64,000 nt of DNA from positions 62,001 to 126,000 of the forward strand of contig QCHB01000004.1 in NCBI GenBank assembly GCA_003278095.1, read 5' to 3'. The notes under the pieces are model-generated. The model was not told where the DNA came from. It saw only the letters and a program-made list of their open reading frames with translations, and did no database searches. The stretch comes from SAR116 cluster bacterium AG-390-L20. GTDB taxonomy: Bacteria; Pseudomonadota; Alphaproteobacteria; Puniceispirillales; Marisalimonadaceae. The position numbers and the translations under genes were made by a program. Below are positions 17,085 through 26,522 of this stretch, in pieces (positions within the stretch are counted from its first letter, which is position 1; each line of letters begins with the position of its first letter).

Positions 17085-18587
17085 ATGAAACAAACTGTAA
17101 GAAATTTAATTAACAATAATGATGATCAAAGTATTGCGATATCATCGAGTGATGGTAGTAAAATCAAATACTCAGACTTGAAAAAACATGTTTTTGATAT
17201 ATCTGGGCAACTTAGCGAAAAAGGTTTTCTAAATTCAGATAGAGCAGCGATCGTTCTCCCAAATGGCCCTGAGATGGCGACAACTTTTTTAGCTGTAGCA
17301 AGTTATATGTCTGCGGCGCCACTAAACCCCTCTTACAAGTTTAGTGAATATGAATTTTATTTAAAAGATTTAATGCCTAAAATCGTAATTGTGGAAAAGA
17401 ATAGCAGTAATCCTGTTGTTGAAGCTGCGAAAAAATTAGGTATAGAAGTATGTGAAATAAAAAAAATAGATAATGCGCCAACCGGAATATTTAATCTTTA
17501 TGATGAAAGTTCTAGTTTTGAATTATCTAAAGAAACATATGAGGCTCTAGTACTTCATACATCTGGAACTACATCTAGACCTAAAGTAGTGCCTTTGACA
17601 AATAAAAATATTTATTCTTCTGCAGTAAATATTTCAAATTCTCTCAAATTGAACTCTGAGGATCATTGTTATAATATTATGCCTCTTTTTCATATACACG
17701 GCTTAATCGCAATACTGTGTTCATCAATATTTTCAGGAGCCTCAGTTTATGCAAGTGACGGTTTTAATGCATTAAAGTTTTTAGATATAGCAAAAAAAGA
17801 GAAAATATCTTGGTATTCAGGGGTTCCTACTATGCATCAAGGGATATTGATGAGGGCAAAAAAAAATATAAAACTTGCAGAAAACCTCTCACTGAGATTT
17901 ATAAGATCATCCTCGGCATCTTTACCGCCAGCCGTTTTTGAAGAATTAAGAGAAGTTTTTAAAACAACTGTTATTGAAGCTTATGGAATGACTGAAGCAT
18001 CTCACCAAATGACATCAAATCCAATGCCTCCTCAGATTCAAAAAGCTGGATTTGTTGGAAAACCTGCAGGTCCTGAAGTGTGTATAATGGATGCCAATGG
18101 AAACATCCAGAAAAATGGTCATGAGGGAGAAGTTTGTATTAGGGGTGATAATGTAACTACTGGTTACGAAAACAATGATGAAGCTAATAAATCTTCGTTT
18201 ATTAATGGCTGGTTTAGAACTGGTGACCAAGGGTTCTTTGATAATGATGGTTATTTAAAAATTTCCGGAAGATTAAAAGAAATTATCAATCGTGGAGGCG
18301 AAAAAGTGTCTCCTCTAGAAATAGATAATATATTAATGGAACATGAAGCAATTGAACAAGTTGTTACTTTTGGGGTAAAGGATAAGTTACTAGGAGAAGC
18401 TATAGGCGCTGCCATTGTCCTAAAAAATGAGAAAAAATGTTCTGAAATTGAAATTAAAAGTTATGCTCGAAATCATCTAGCTGATTTTAAAGTTCCCAAA
18501 TATATAAGTTTTTTAAAAGAAATACCCAAAGGAGCCACTGGTAAACTTCAAAGGATAGGTCTTGCTGAAAAACTCGGCTTAGAATAG
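17085..18587 (+). CDS. AMP-forming acyl-CoA synthetase, oxalate-CoA ligase-like
   Basis: A 500-residue ANL-family ligase that activates a carboxylate as acyl-AMP and then as a CoA thioester. The P-loop LHTSGTTSRPKVVPLT lies near residue 156, the A5 motif EAYGMTEASHQM near 301, the A7 motif WFRTGDQG near 378, and the catalytic Lys in GATGKLQR near 487. The text APLNPSYKFSEYEFYL, PLFHIHGLIA and SWYSGVPTMHQ resembles the oxalyl-CoA synthetase subgroup (AAE3/Pcs60) more than fatty acid ligases. That substrate is an inference from remembered family features. A ketopantoate-reductase-like gene starts ten bases downstream and is probably cotranscribed. Confidence 0.82.
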   Translation: MKQTVRNLINNNDDQSIAISSSDGSKIKYSDLKKHVFDISGQLSEKGFLNSDRAAIVLPNGPEMATTFLAVASYMSAAPLNPSYKFSEYEFYLKDLMPKIVIVEKNSSNPVVEAAKKLGIEVCEIKKIDNAPTGIFNLYDESSSFELSKETYEALVLHTSGTTSRPKVVPLTNKNIYSSAVNISNSLKLNSEDHCYNIMPLFHIHGLIAILCSSIFSGASVYASDGFNALKFLDIAKKEKISWYSGVPTMHQGILMRAKKNIKLAENLSLRFIRSSSASLPPAVFEELREVFKTTVIEAYGMTEASHQMTSNPMPPQIQKAGFVGKPAGPEVCIMDANGNIQKNGHEGEVCIRGDNVTTGYENNDEANKSSFINGWFRTGDQGFFDNDGYLKISGRLKEIINRGGEKVSPLEIDNILMEHEAIEQVVTFGVKDKLLGEAIGAAIVLKNEKKCSEIEIKSYARNHLADFKVPKYISFLKEIPKGATGKLQRIGLAEKLGLE

Positions 18588-18596
18588 GAAATTAAT

Positions 18597-19613
18597 ATGA
18601 TTAATATTTGCATATTTGGTGCCGGAGCAATAGGTGGCTATATTGGATGCAGCTTAAGTAAAGCTGGAGCAAACGTCTCATTGATAGCTAGAGGCCCTCA
18701 CAAAGAAGCTATTAAAAAAAATGGTTTAACCTTAATTTCAAATAACAACTCAGAAACATTTAAATTGAAAGTCACTGAAAACCCAAGTGAATTAGGTACA
18801 CAAGACTATATAATTATTGGTGTTAAAGCTCATGCAATTTCAGGGATCGTTAATCAATTAAAACCCCTTTTGAATGACAACACTGCTATTTTATCCGCAG
18901 TTAATGGATTACCATGGTGGTATTTTTATAAATCTAATACAGGTACAAAACTCGAAAATACTCACATAGACTCAGTAGATCCCCATGGAATTATCTGGAA
19001 AACTCTTAATCCAAAACGAGCATTAGGGTGCGTTGTCTACCCAGCATGCGAAATAGAAAAGCCGGGCACAATAAAGCATATAGAAGGAAATAGATTTAGC
19101 CTTGGTGAACCAAATGGAATCAATTCAGAAAGATTAAAGATATTATCCGATCTATTTATAAAAGGTGGGCTAAAAGCTCCTCAAAAAAAGAATCTGAGAG
19201 ATGAAATTTGGATTAAACTTTGGGGGAATTGTTCTTTTAACCCTATAAGCGCTATTACTGGAGCAAGCTTAGATGTTATAGGTAACGACCCAAGTTCAAG
19301 ATTATTGATAAAAGAAATGATGGAGGAGTGCCAAAGAGTTGGTAAAGCAATTGGAGTTAACTTCAGTGTAACAATTGAAAAACGGATTGATGGCGCATCA
19401 TCTATAATTGGCCATAAGCCTTCAACACGACAAGATATTGAAATGAAACGACCTTTAGAAATTGACCCTATTATGAGCGCAATTATAGAAATTGGAACAA
19501 AACTAAATATACCAACACCAATGTTAAAACATCTGAATGGAATACTTAAATTAAAAGCTGATTATTTAGGCTTATATAAAAGAAGCCAACTAATAGAGGA
19601 TTTAACAATTTAA
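18597..19613 (+). CDS. 2-dehydropantoate 2-reductase family protein
   Basis: A 338-residue NADPH-dependent reductase of the ApbA/PanE family. The N-terminal GAGAIGGYIGCSL (residues 8-20) binds NADPH, and the C-terminal helical domain carries the conserved region IWIKLWGNCSFNPISAITG near residue 202, with the catalytic Lys. Many bacteria keep several paralogues, some acting on other 2-keto acids. Linkage to an acyl-CoA ligase instead of panB/panC makes a catabolic role possible. The last 12 bases overlap the 3' end of the DUF1491 gene on the other strand. Confidence 0.85.
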   Translation: MINICIFGAGAIGGYIGCSLSKAGANVSLIARGPHKEAIKKNGLTLISNNNSETFKLKVTENPSELGTQDYIIIGVKAHAISGIVNQLKPLLNDNTAILSAVNGLPWWYFYKSNTGTKLENTHIDSVDPHGIIWKTLNPKRALGCVVYPACEIEKPGTIKHIEGNRFSLGEPNGINSERLKILSDLFIKGGLKAPQKKNLRDEIWIKLWGNCSFNPISAITGASLDVIGNDPSSRLLIKEMMEECQRVGKAIGVNFSVTIEKRIDGASSIIGHKPSTRQDIEMKRPLEIDPIMSAIIEIGTKLNIPTPMLKHLNGILKLKADYLGLYKRSQLIEDLTI

Positions 19614-19955
19614 ATTTTGAAAAGGGTTTCTTCCTTCTTTGTCTTCAATTTCTACTATCCAACAATCGCTATCTATTTCTATTTCTTTAGTAATTCTTTT
19701 ATCTATGTCGATATTTTGTAATTTTTTTTCAGGATATAAATTTACAAATTCTACAACATCATTCTCACTAATTAAATCATATTTCAAATTACGTGTGAAA
19801 AGCTTGGCATAACCATCTAATGTATCAACTTTAACAAAAATAGCACCAGCTTCACTATCACCTCTTTTAGTAACATAAGCGTTGGTAAAGTTTCTTTCGG
19901 CCGCTCTAATACCTGCATTTATTAGTATTTCTGATTTTAATTCAATTATCATCAC
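19602..19955 (-). CDS. DUF1491 family protein
   Basis: A 117-residue protein that I recognise as DUF1491, a small alphaproteobacterial family of unknown function. Supporting features are the N-terminal region LKSEILINAGIRAAE, then RGDSEAGAIFVKVDTLDG near residue 32, and the C-terminal DCWIVEIEDKEGRNPF that ends the family domain. There is no signal peptide or membrane segment. It is transcribed convergently with the ketopantoate-reductase-like gene and lies just after a DUF1674 gene on the same strand, 15 bases away, so those two may share a transcript. Confidence 0.8.
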   Translation of the reverse strand: MMIIELKSEILINAGIRAAERNFTNAYVTKRGDSEAGAIFVKVDTLDGYAKLFTRNLKYDLISENDVVEFVNLYPEKKLQNIDIDKRITKEIEIDSDCWIVEIEDKEGRNPFQNLNC

Positions 19956-19970
19956 AAAAGTATCATTACT

Positions 19971-20135
19971 TTAAAAATCTGAGCATCTTCCCGCTTTTTC
20001 CCAATCTCCATATCTAGTTGGTTCTAATCCCTTAGGACCTCCTTTTTCTTTGGGAGCAGTCTTATTCTCGGACACATTCTCTTTGGAATCATTTTCTTCT
20101 TTTTGTTTACTTAATTTTGTAATTTTACTATCCAT
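19971..20135 (-). CDS. DUF1674 / SDHAF4-like small protein (54 aa)
   Basis: A short gene of 54 residues. The N-terminal half is charged and low in complexity. The C-terminus KGGPKGLEPTRYGDWEKAGR, then CSDF, is the diagnostic DUF1674 signature (GP..EPTRYGDWE..GRC.DF), shared with the mitochondrial succinate dehydrogenase assembly factor SDHAF4. The family is therefore thought to bind free flavinylated SdhA. The start is ATG at 20135, followed by an open frame to TAA at 19973. No sdh genes are nearby. The signature makes the assignment strong despite the length. Confidence 0.88.
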   Translation of the reverse strand: MDSKITKLSKQKEENDSKENVSENKTAPKEKGGPKGLEPTRYGDWEKAGRCSDF

Positions 20136-20214
20136 AAGTATAAACTTTCTTATTAGCCAATATCTAAATAATTTACATAATATTTATTATTAATACAAAT
20201 ACAAGGCAGTAGTT

Positions 20215-21594
20215 TTGATAGAACAAAAAACATCTAACACCCAAAAAAAAATAAACAAGACTGTAAGACTTGTAGCATTAGAAATTTGGATACTTGTTTT
20301 TTACAAGAATAAAAAATTTGACGACATCATTAAAAAATCTTTTGACTTTAATAAATTAGATAAACGAGACAAATCTTTTCTATTTTTACTCATAAACACA
20401 TGTATGAGAAGGCATAACCAAGCTCAAAAAATTTATAATAAATACTCAAGGTTTGGGATAAAGAAAAAAAATCGTTACTTAAATAGCATTTTAGTTATTG
20501 CTACAATTCAATTAATTTGGTTAGAAATAGCGCCTTATGCAGTATTAAATGAAGCAGTAAATCAAGCTAAAATTTATATTGGTGACAAACAATCTAAGCT
20601 CGTAAATGCAATTTTACGTAAAATAGTTTCAAATAAAAATGATTGTTTGAACTTCATTCCTGAAGATAAATACAACTTACCAGAATGGCTATTAAAAAGT
20701 TGGACATCTTCATATGGTGAAAAAAATGTCAATGAAATAGCAAAAATAGCCATGGAACCACCACCACTAGATATAGTTATTTCAAATAAAATGAAAAAGA
20801 GTGAATTAGAGCAATTTCAACTCAATATCTCAGGTGAAAAAATCTTGCCTAATGTAATAAGATGTAATTTAAAAGAGTCAATTGAAAGTTTACCAAGATT
20901 TTCTGACGGTGTGTGGTGGATACAAGATGCAGCATCTCAAATACCCTGTAATTTATTATTTTCTAAAATAAAACAACATTTTGCTCAATCTATTGATTCT
21001 ATTAAGGTAGTAGACATGTGTTGCGCTCCTGGAGGAAAAACAGCTCAACTTTTAGATAATAAATTAGATGTTGTATCTATTGAAAAAAATAAATTGAGAT
21101 CTCATAAATTTAAAGAAAATATGAAGCGACTTAACTTTAATCACAATTTAATTAATGCTAAAGCAGAAGATTATCTACCAAACTTTAAACCTGATGTTAT
21201 TTTAATTGACGCTCCCTGTTCAGCAACAGGCACGATTAGAAAAAATCCAGATATTTTTATTAAACCAGCACCAATCAACTTAGATGATTTAATTTTAACT
21301 CAAGATAATATCTTAAATAATGCTTCAAAAATATTAAAAAAAAATGGATTAATTATGTATGTTACATGCTCTCTTCAAAAAATTGAAGGTGAAAGAAGGA
21401 TTGAAAAGTTTTTAAAACAAAATCAAAGTTTTTCGATTGTTCCATTTTTTTCCTCTGATTATCCTATGATTAGCGATTGTATAACTAAAGAAGGCTTCAT
21501 AAGAATTCTTCCAAATTATTTTAATTTTAATTCTGATGATGTTATGAATGGATCAGACGGTTTTTTTATCGCATTAGTTAAAATGGAAAATTAA
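20215..21594 (+). CDS. rsmB: 16S rRNA m5C967 methyltransferase RsmB
   Basis: A 459-residue rRNA methyltransferase. The N-terminal about 140 residues form the NusB-like RNA-binding domain. The C-terminal Rossmann domain carries the SAM motif VDMCCAPGGKTAQLL near residue 265 and the two catalytic cysteine motifs: DAPCSATGTIRKNPDI near 330 and VTCSLQKIEGE near 381. The start is TTG at 20215 with AAGG ten bases upstream; no better ATG lies nearby. The heparinase-like gene follows after four bases and then purH, an order seen in other alphaproteobacteria. Confidence 0.93.
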   Translation: MIEQKTSNTQKKINKTVRLVALEIWILVFYKNKKFDDIIKKSFDFNKLDKRDKSFLFLLINTCMRRHNQAQKIYNKYSRFGIKKKNRYLNSILVIATIQLIWLEIAPYAVLNEAVNQAKIYIGDKQSKLVNAILRKIVSNKNDCLNFIPEDKYNLPEWLLKSWTSSYGEKNVNEIAKIAMEPPPLDIVISNKMKKSELEQFQLNISGEKILPNVIRCNLKESIESLPRFSDGVWWIQDAASQIPCNLLFSKIKQHFAQSIDSIKVVDMCCAPGGKTAQLLDNKLDVVSIEKNKLRSHKFKENMKRLNFNHNLINAKAEDYLPNFKPDVILIDAPCSATGTIRKNPDIFIKPAPINLDDLILTQDNILNNASKILKKNGLIMYVTCSLQKIEGERRIEKFLKQNQSFSIVPFFSSDYPMISDCITKEGFIRILPNYFNFNSDDVMNGSDGFFIALVKMEN

Positions 21595-21598
21595 TTTT

Positions 21599-23143
21599 AT
21601 GCTTAAATTTATAGATTTAATTACAAATAATTATTTTCTCAAAAAAAAGCTAAAAGTAGATGAACATAATTCTCCTGTAAGAAGACTTACTGATAACTGG
21701 CAAGGCAACTCAGAAATTGGTAAAACAATAGTCAATGGTAAAACTAATCCCAAACTAATTAAAGATTTTAACAGGTTTTATTTTTTGAGAGATTTGAAAG
21801 CTGAGGGTAGTATTAAAGCAAGATCCATAGCACGTTCTTTAGTTTCAAATTGGATTAATGAGAAACATAATCTTCTGTCAAAGGAATTTGACTCTCAAAT
21901 AATGGCAGAAAGAGTAACTTGTTGGAGTTTCAATTTTTCATGGTTTGCAGAGAGTGGTGAATTAGATTTACAAAAGAAAATTTTATATTCTATTGCATTA
22001 CAAACAAAATATCTCGAGATAAAACTCAGAGAAACAAATAATCATCTACAACAAATTATAATAATTAAAGGTATTTTAGTTGCTAAGTCTATTTTATTTG
22101 ACGATATAATCATTATCGATGAATTATTAAATATTATAGATCAAAAACTTGAAACTTTAACAAATAATGATGGTGGACACACCTCTAGAAGTCCTGTCCT
22201 GCATATAAATTTACTAAGACATTTAATAGAAATTAGATCTATAGTTGGAATTTTAAAAAATGTTGATGCAGAGAACTTACATAAAAAAACAATTAAAATG
22301 GGCGAATTCTGCAGAGGCTTTCAGATGCCAAATGATTGTTTTGCATGGTTCCACGGAGGATCATTAGTTCCTAAAGATATTATAAAACAAACTTTAAACA
22401 GGATTGGTTACAAAAATAGAATTTTTCAACTTGCTGAAGACACTGGTTTTTGTAGATTATCCAATATGGATACAGTTGTGTTTGTAGATGTTGGTTTAAA
22501 ACCAATAGTAAGTACGAATACAAAAGCAAGTTTATTTGCGTTTGAGTTTTTTTATAAAAAAGAAAAAATTATTTGTAATCTAGGAGAATTAACTAAATCT
22601 AGTATTAAGAGTGCCAAAAGTTCATTAGCGTCATCTGCTGCTCACTCTACTTTAAATATTGATGATAGAAATAATATAGATCTAACAGGAAAAAGAAAAA
22701 CTGAGATATTAGAAGTCAAATACGGAAAGACAAAGAATGGAAACTTATTAGATTTAACACATTCTGGTTATAAGACTATTTTTGGGATAAATCACAAAAG
22801 ACAAATTTATCTATCTAATAAAAAAAATGAAATAAGGGGTAAAGACGTAATAATAAATCTTGGAAATATGGGTTCAATACCCAAAATGGCAAGTATTCAC
22901 TTTCATTTAAATCCAAGCATTGAACTTATAAAAACTAGAAGTGGTTCAATTTTATTAAACCACTTAAAGGGCTTTGTTTGGAAAATGACCTCTGACAATC
23001 AAGATATAGTTATCCGGGATTCAGTTATGTTTACACCAAAAGGTCCTACTCCTTGTAAAGAAATAATGATAATTATGAAGCTTGAAAAAATACGGGCTTA
23101 TAAGATGATCTCGTGCAATTGGGCATTTCAATTACAAAAGTAG
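21599..23143 (+). CDS. Heparinase II/III family protein
   Basis: A 514-residue protein of the heparinase II/III-like family. It has an N-terminal alpha-helical toroid region (about residues 60-250, with LTDNWQGNSEIG near 30) and a C-terminal beta-rich region that includes SSAAHSTLNIDD near 350, a conserved family signature. No clear signal peptide is seen. Members in this syntenic position (rsmB-heparinase-purH) are widespread in alphaproteobacteria, and their substrate is unknown. It could be a polysaccharide lyase for a cell-surface glycan, but sequence does not show activity. It is probably cotranscribed with rsmB. Confidence 0.85.
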   Translation: MLKFIDLITNNYFLKKKLKVDEHNSPVRRLTDNWQGNSEIGKTIVNGKTNPKLIKDFNRFYFLRDLKAEGSIKARSIARSLVSNWINEKHNLLSKEFDSQIMAERVTCWSFNFSWFAESGELDLQKKILYSIALQTKYLEIKLRETNNHLQQIIIIKGILVAKSILFDDIIIIDELLNIIDQKLETLTNNDGGHTSRSPVLHINLLRHLIEIRSIVGILKNVDAENLHKKTIKMGEFCRGFQMPNDCFAWFHGGSLVPKDIIKQTLNRIGYKNRIFQLAEDTGFCRLSNMDTVVFVDVGLKPIVSTNTKASLFAFEFFYKKEKIICNLGELTKSSIKSAKSSLASSAAHSTLNIDDRNNIDLTGKRKTEILEVKYGKTKNGNLLDLTHSGYKTIFGINHKRQIYLSNKKNEIRGKDVIINLGNMGSIPKMASIHFHLNPSIELIKTRSGSILLNHLKGFVWKMTSDNQDIVIRDSVMFTPKGPTPCKEIMIIMKLEKIRAYKMISCNWAFQLQK

Positions 23144-23210
23144 ACTGTGTTTAAATTAATAACAAATATATTAATAATAATATAATCAAATTAAAGATCG
23201 GTTAAATAAA

Positions 23211-24821
23211 ATGGACAATGTTGACAGCGATGAATTATTTACTAACAAAGTTAAAATTAAAAGGGCTTTGATTTCAGTAACCGACAAAACTAATATTGAA
23301 AAATTAGCTAAAGTTCTTGAGGATTATAATATAGAAATTTTATCTACTGGAGGCACTGCTAAATTTTTAAAAGAAAATGCAATACCAGTTAAGGATGTTT
23401 CAGATGAAACAAATTTCCCCGAAATCTTAAATGGAAGAGTTAAAACGCTCCACCCTAAAATACATGGAGGGATACTTAGCAGAAGAAATAATTCAGTTCA
23501 TATAGACCAATTGCAGAAACATCAGATTAAAGAAATTGATCTCCTAATCATTAATTTATATAAATTTCAGGAAACCTTAGAAAACAACAAGTATAAGACT
23601 GAAGTTATTGAAAATATTGATATTGGTGGACCTGCAATGATAAGGGCCGCAGCTAAGAACCATGAGTTTGTTACTATTTTAACTGATCCTGGGGATTACT
23701 CTAAGCTTATAAATGAACTTAAAGATGAATGTGAAACCTCATATGCTTTTAGAAAATATCTTGCTGGAAAAGCTTTTAAATTAACTAATGAGTATGATCA
23801 TACAATTTCTGACTGGTTTAATAATGAAAACATTAACGCAATTGAGCTACCTCAAACATTTTCAATAGATTTTAAAAAATTCTTGGAAATGAGATATGGA
23901 GAAAATCCGCATCAAAAAGCGGCATTTTATAAAACGAATGACCCTAGAATTGGAATTGCTACATCTAACCAACTTCAAGGCAAAGAGCTTTCATATAATA
24001 ATATTAATGATGGCAATGCTGCTTATGAATTAATTTGTGAATTTAATCAGCCAGCAATTGCAATTATTAAACATGCTAATCCTTGTGGTGTAGCTGAGAA
24101 CGCTAATATAAATTTAGCATGGGAAAAAGCACTACAAACAGATCCAATTAGTGCATTTGGTGGAATAGTGGCTTTAAACAGAGAATTAACACTAGATTTA
24201 GCAAAGCAAATGAAATCTTTATTTTTAGAAGTAATAATTGCACCTTCTTTTACTAAAGAGGCCCTTCAAATTTTTAAGGACAAACCCAATGTAAGAATTT
24301 TAGCATCAGGATCAATGCCTATACCTCAGGAAAACGGATTGGATATAAAATCTATTTCAGGAGGTATGCTGGTCCAAACTCGCGACAACAAAGTTTTACA
24401 GACAAGTGACCTACAGATAGTAACAAAAAGAGCACCTACAAATTTAGAAATAAATAATTTACTATTTGCATGGAAGGTAGCAAAACATACTAAATCCAAT
24501 GCCATCATATATGCCAAAGATCTTCAAACTGTTGGAATTGGGGCAGGTCAAATGAGTAGAATAGATTCCACTATGATTGCAAATGAGAAAGCTAAAAAAT
24601 CTTCAATATTAGCAAACTTAAAATCATCAATGACTTTTGAAAGTGTAGTTGCTAGTGACGCATTCTTCCCATTCGCCGATGGTTTAGTAGCCGCTGCGGA
24701 TGCAGGTGTTACAGCTGTAATTCAACCAGGTGGATCAATTAGAGATCAAGAAGTAATAGCTGCAGCAGATGAACGTAACATTGCCATGGTTTTTACATCA
24801 GTAAGACATTTCAAACATTAA
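23211..24821 (+). CDS. purH: Bifunctional AICAR formyltransferase / IMP cyclohydrolase
   Basis: A 536-residue PurH carrying out the last two steps of IMP synthesis. The N-terminal IMP cyclohydrolase (about residues 14-200) has STGGTAKFL and GRVKTLHPKIHGGIL. The C-terminal AICAR transformylase has RYGENPHQKA near 225 and the catalytic KHANPCGVA near 288 (Lys-His). Both active sites look intact and length is normal. It ends one base before the mutY stop on the opposite strand. Confidence 0.97.
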   Translation: MDNVDSDELFTNKVKIKRALISVTDKTNIEKLAKVLEDYNIEILSTGGTAKFLKENAIPVKDVSDETNFPEILNGRVKTLHPKIHGGILSRRNNSVHIDQLQKHQIKEIDLLIINLYKFQETLENNKYKTEVIENIDIGGPAMIRAAAKNHEFVTILTDPGDYSKLINELKDECETSYAFRKYLAGKAFKLTNEYDHTISDWFNNENINAIELPQTFSIDFKKFLEMRYGENPHQKAAFYKTNDPRIGIATSNQLQGKELSYNNINDGNAAYELICEFNQPAIAIIKHANPCGVAENANINLAWEKALQTDPISAFGGIVALNRELTLDLAKQMKSLFLEVIIAPSFTKEALQIFKDKPNVRILASGSMPIPQENGLDIKSISGGMLVQTRDNKVLQTSDLQIVTKRAPTNLEINNLLFAWKVAKHTKSNAIIYAKDLQTVGIGAGQMSRIDSTMIANEKAKKSSILANLKSSMTFESVVASDAFFPFADGLVAAADAGVTAVIQPGGSIRDQEVIAAADERNIAMVFTSVRHFKH

Positions 24822-24822
24822 T

Positions 24823-25935
24823 TTAAAATAAATTTTCGTCTTCAAGATATTTTATAATCTTCTTAATTAAACTTGGAATTGCTAATTTTTTTAAATTTTG
24901 ACTATCAATAAACCTATAGGATTTCTTAACTAATTGATCTTTCAAGATGTCATTATTATCAATATAAGCTATTGCAATTGAACAGTTTAACTTAAAATGT
25001 GTAAATACATGTATTATTTTTTTTTCAAGAATATTCCAATCAAGATCAAACAAAGAATCTTTTTTTGTTATAAAATTAGGTGATTTTGAGAAATAATTCT
25101 TATCTTCTTTTAGCCAACCTATGGACGGAATTACATCCATATTTGATAATAATCCTTTATTATTATTTTTAGTCATTAGAATATCACCGTGCTGATTAAT
25201 TAAACAAAAAAATAAACCATATCTATTATTTTTAATTTTTTTTGGCAGTCGTTTAGGATATATTTTAGCCTTAGCAGTTCCACCTACTTTACAAAAACTA
25301 ATCAAAGGACAAGAAGAACACCTGGGAGACTTAGGTATACAAATTAATGATCCTAAATCCATTAGTGCTTGCGCATAATCTCCATATCTTTGATTTGGTA
25401 AATACCTTTCTGAGATTTCTTCAATATATTTTTTTGATTTTTCTAATGGCTCATCAACGGCATATAATCTAGAAAATATCCTTTCAACATTGCCATCAAT
25501 AACATTTGATTTAATATCAAAAGCAATTGCCATTATAGCTGATGCAGTGTAGTTGCCAATCCCTGGCAAGGTTAATAATTTGCTTTTGTCACAAGGAATA
25601 ATCGAATTATAATCATTAGAAATTATTTTTGCTGTCTCATGAAGATTTTTTGCCCTACTGTAATAACCTAAACCAGCCCAATAAAAAGATACTTCTTGAA
25701 AATCTGCTTTAGCTAGTTGATCAATAGTAGTCCATTTTTTTACAAAATTTAAAAAATAGGGAATAACTGTTGACACTACTGTTTGCTGCAACATAATTTC
25801 TGATAAATACACAAAGTAAGGGTTGGGCAACTCCCCAGATAAAGCTCTCCAGGGCAGATTTCTTCTATTTTTGTCATACCAATTTAATAATAAATTAGAA
25901 AAACTTTTGTAATTATCTTTTTTTGTCATATTCAT
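24823..25935 (-). CDS. mutY: A/G-specific adenine glycosylase MutY
   Basis: A 370-residue DNA repair enzyme that removes adenine opposite 8-oxoguanine. Features seen: the catalytic Glu in LSEIMLQQT near residue 47, the helix-hairpin-helix LPGIGNYTASAI near 125, the catalytic Asp in NVIDGNVERI near 148, and the [4Fe-4S] cysteine pattern C-x6-C-x2-C-x5-C in CIPKSPRCSSCPLISFC near 202. A NUDIX-like C-terminal domain for 8-oxoG recognition follows. It is divergent from the DUF721 gene. Confidence 0.95.
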   Translation of the reverse strand: MNMTKKDNYKSFSNLLLNWYDKNRRNLPWRALSGELPNPYFVYLSEIMLQQTVVSTVIPYFLNFVKKWTTIDQLAKADFQEVSFYWAGLGYYSRAKNLHETAKIISNDYNSIIPCDKSKLLTLPGIGNYTASAIMAIAFDIKSNVIDGNVERIFSRLYAVDEPLEKSKKYIEEISERYLPNQRYGDYAQALMDLGSLICIPKSPRCSSCPLISFCKVGGTAKAKIYPKRLPKKIKNNRYGLFFCLINQHGDILMTKNNNKGLLSNMDVIPSIGWLKEDKNYFSKSPNFITKKDSLFDLDWNILEKKIIHVFTHFKLNCSIAIAYIDNNDILKDQLVKKSYRFIDSQNLKKLAIPSLIKKIIKYLEDENLF

Positions 25936-25987
25936 GGTTTTATGTATATATTATGTTATCTGTTAAAAATATTCTTTTAAAAAAATT

Positions 25988-26443
25988 GTGATTTATAATA
26001 TGAAGTCATTAGTAAAAATTACAGAAAATATTGTTGAAAAAAAATTAAGCAGACTTGGTGCTGTTCAAACACATATTTTACTAAATTGGAATTATATAGC
26101 AGAACATTATTCTAATATTACAATTCCTGATAAAATTAATTTTAATAGAAACAAAAATACTGATGGCCAAATTACTATAAAGGTTCAAAATGGTTTTGGA
26201 CCAGAAATTCAACACGCTATACCATTTTTGTTAAATCAAATAAACTCAAGATTTGGCTATAAGGCTATAACAAAAATCAAAATAATACAGTCTGAACTTG
26301 GATATATTAAAAAAATAAAAAAAAACGTTTTTCAACAAAAAGTTTTTACTAATGACTCAGACTTAATTTCTAATATTTTGCCAGATGGAGAACTAAAATT
26401 AGCAATGCAAAGATTCGAAATTTCTAGAAAAAAAATGCTCTGA
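25988..26443 (+). CDS. DUF721 / DciA-like protein
   Basis: A 151-residue DUF721 protein. The N-terminal part (about residues 5-95) fits the family: LGAVQTHILLNWNYIAEHYSN followed by TDGQITIKVQNGFGPEIQH and a predicted KH-like fold. The DciA branch of DUF721 is the replicative helicase operator or loader in bacteria without DnaC. Position between mutY and dsbA/smc is the usual one in alphaproteobacteria. The start could be the ATG six codons downstream (MKSLVKI). The helicase role is an inference from family membership. Confidence 0.78.
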   Translation: MIYNMKSLVKITENIVEKKLSRLGAVQTHILLNWNYIAEHYSNITIPDKINFNRNKNTDGQITIKVQNGFGPEIQHAIPFLLNQINSRFGYKAITKIKIIQSELGYIKKIKKNVFQQKVFTNDSDLISNILPDGELKLAMQRFEISRKKML

Positions 26444-26522
26444 TATTTTAAATATCTATTATTTAATCAGTTGATTTAGTGTATAAGAATATTAATAAAT
26501 ACAATGTTAAAAGGTAAAGATT

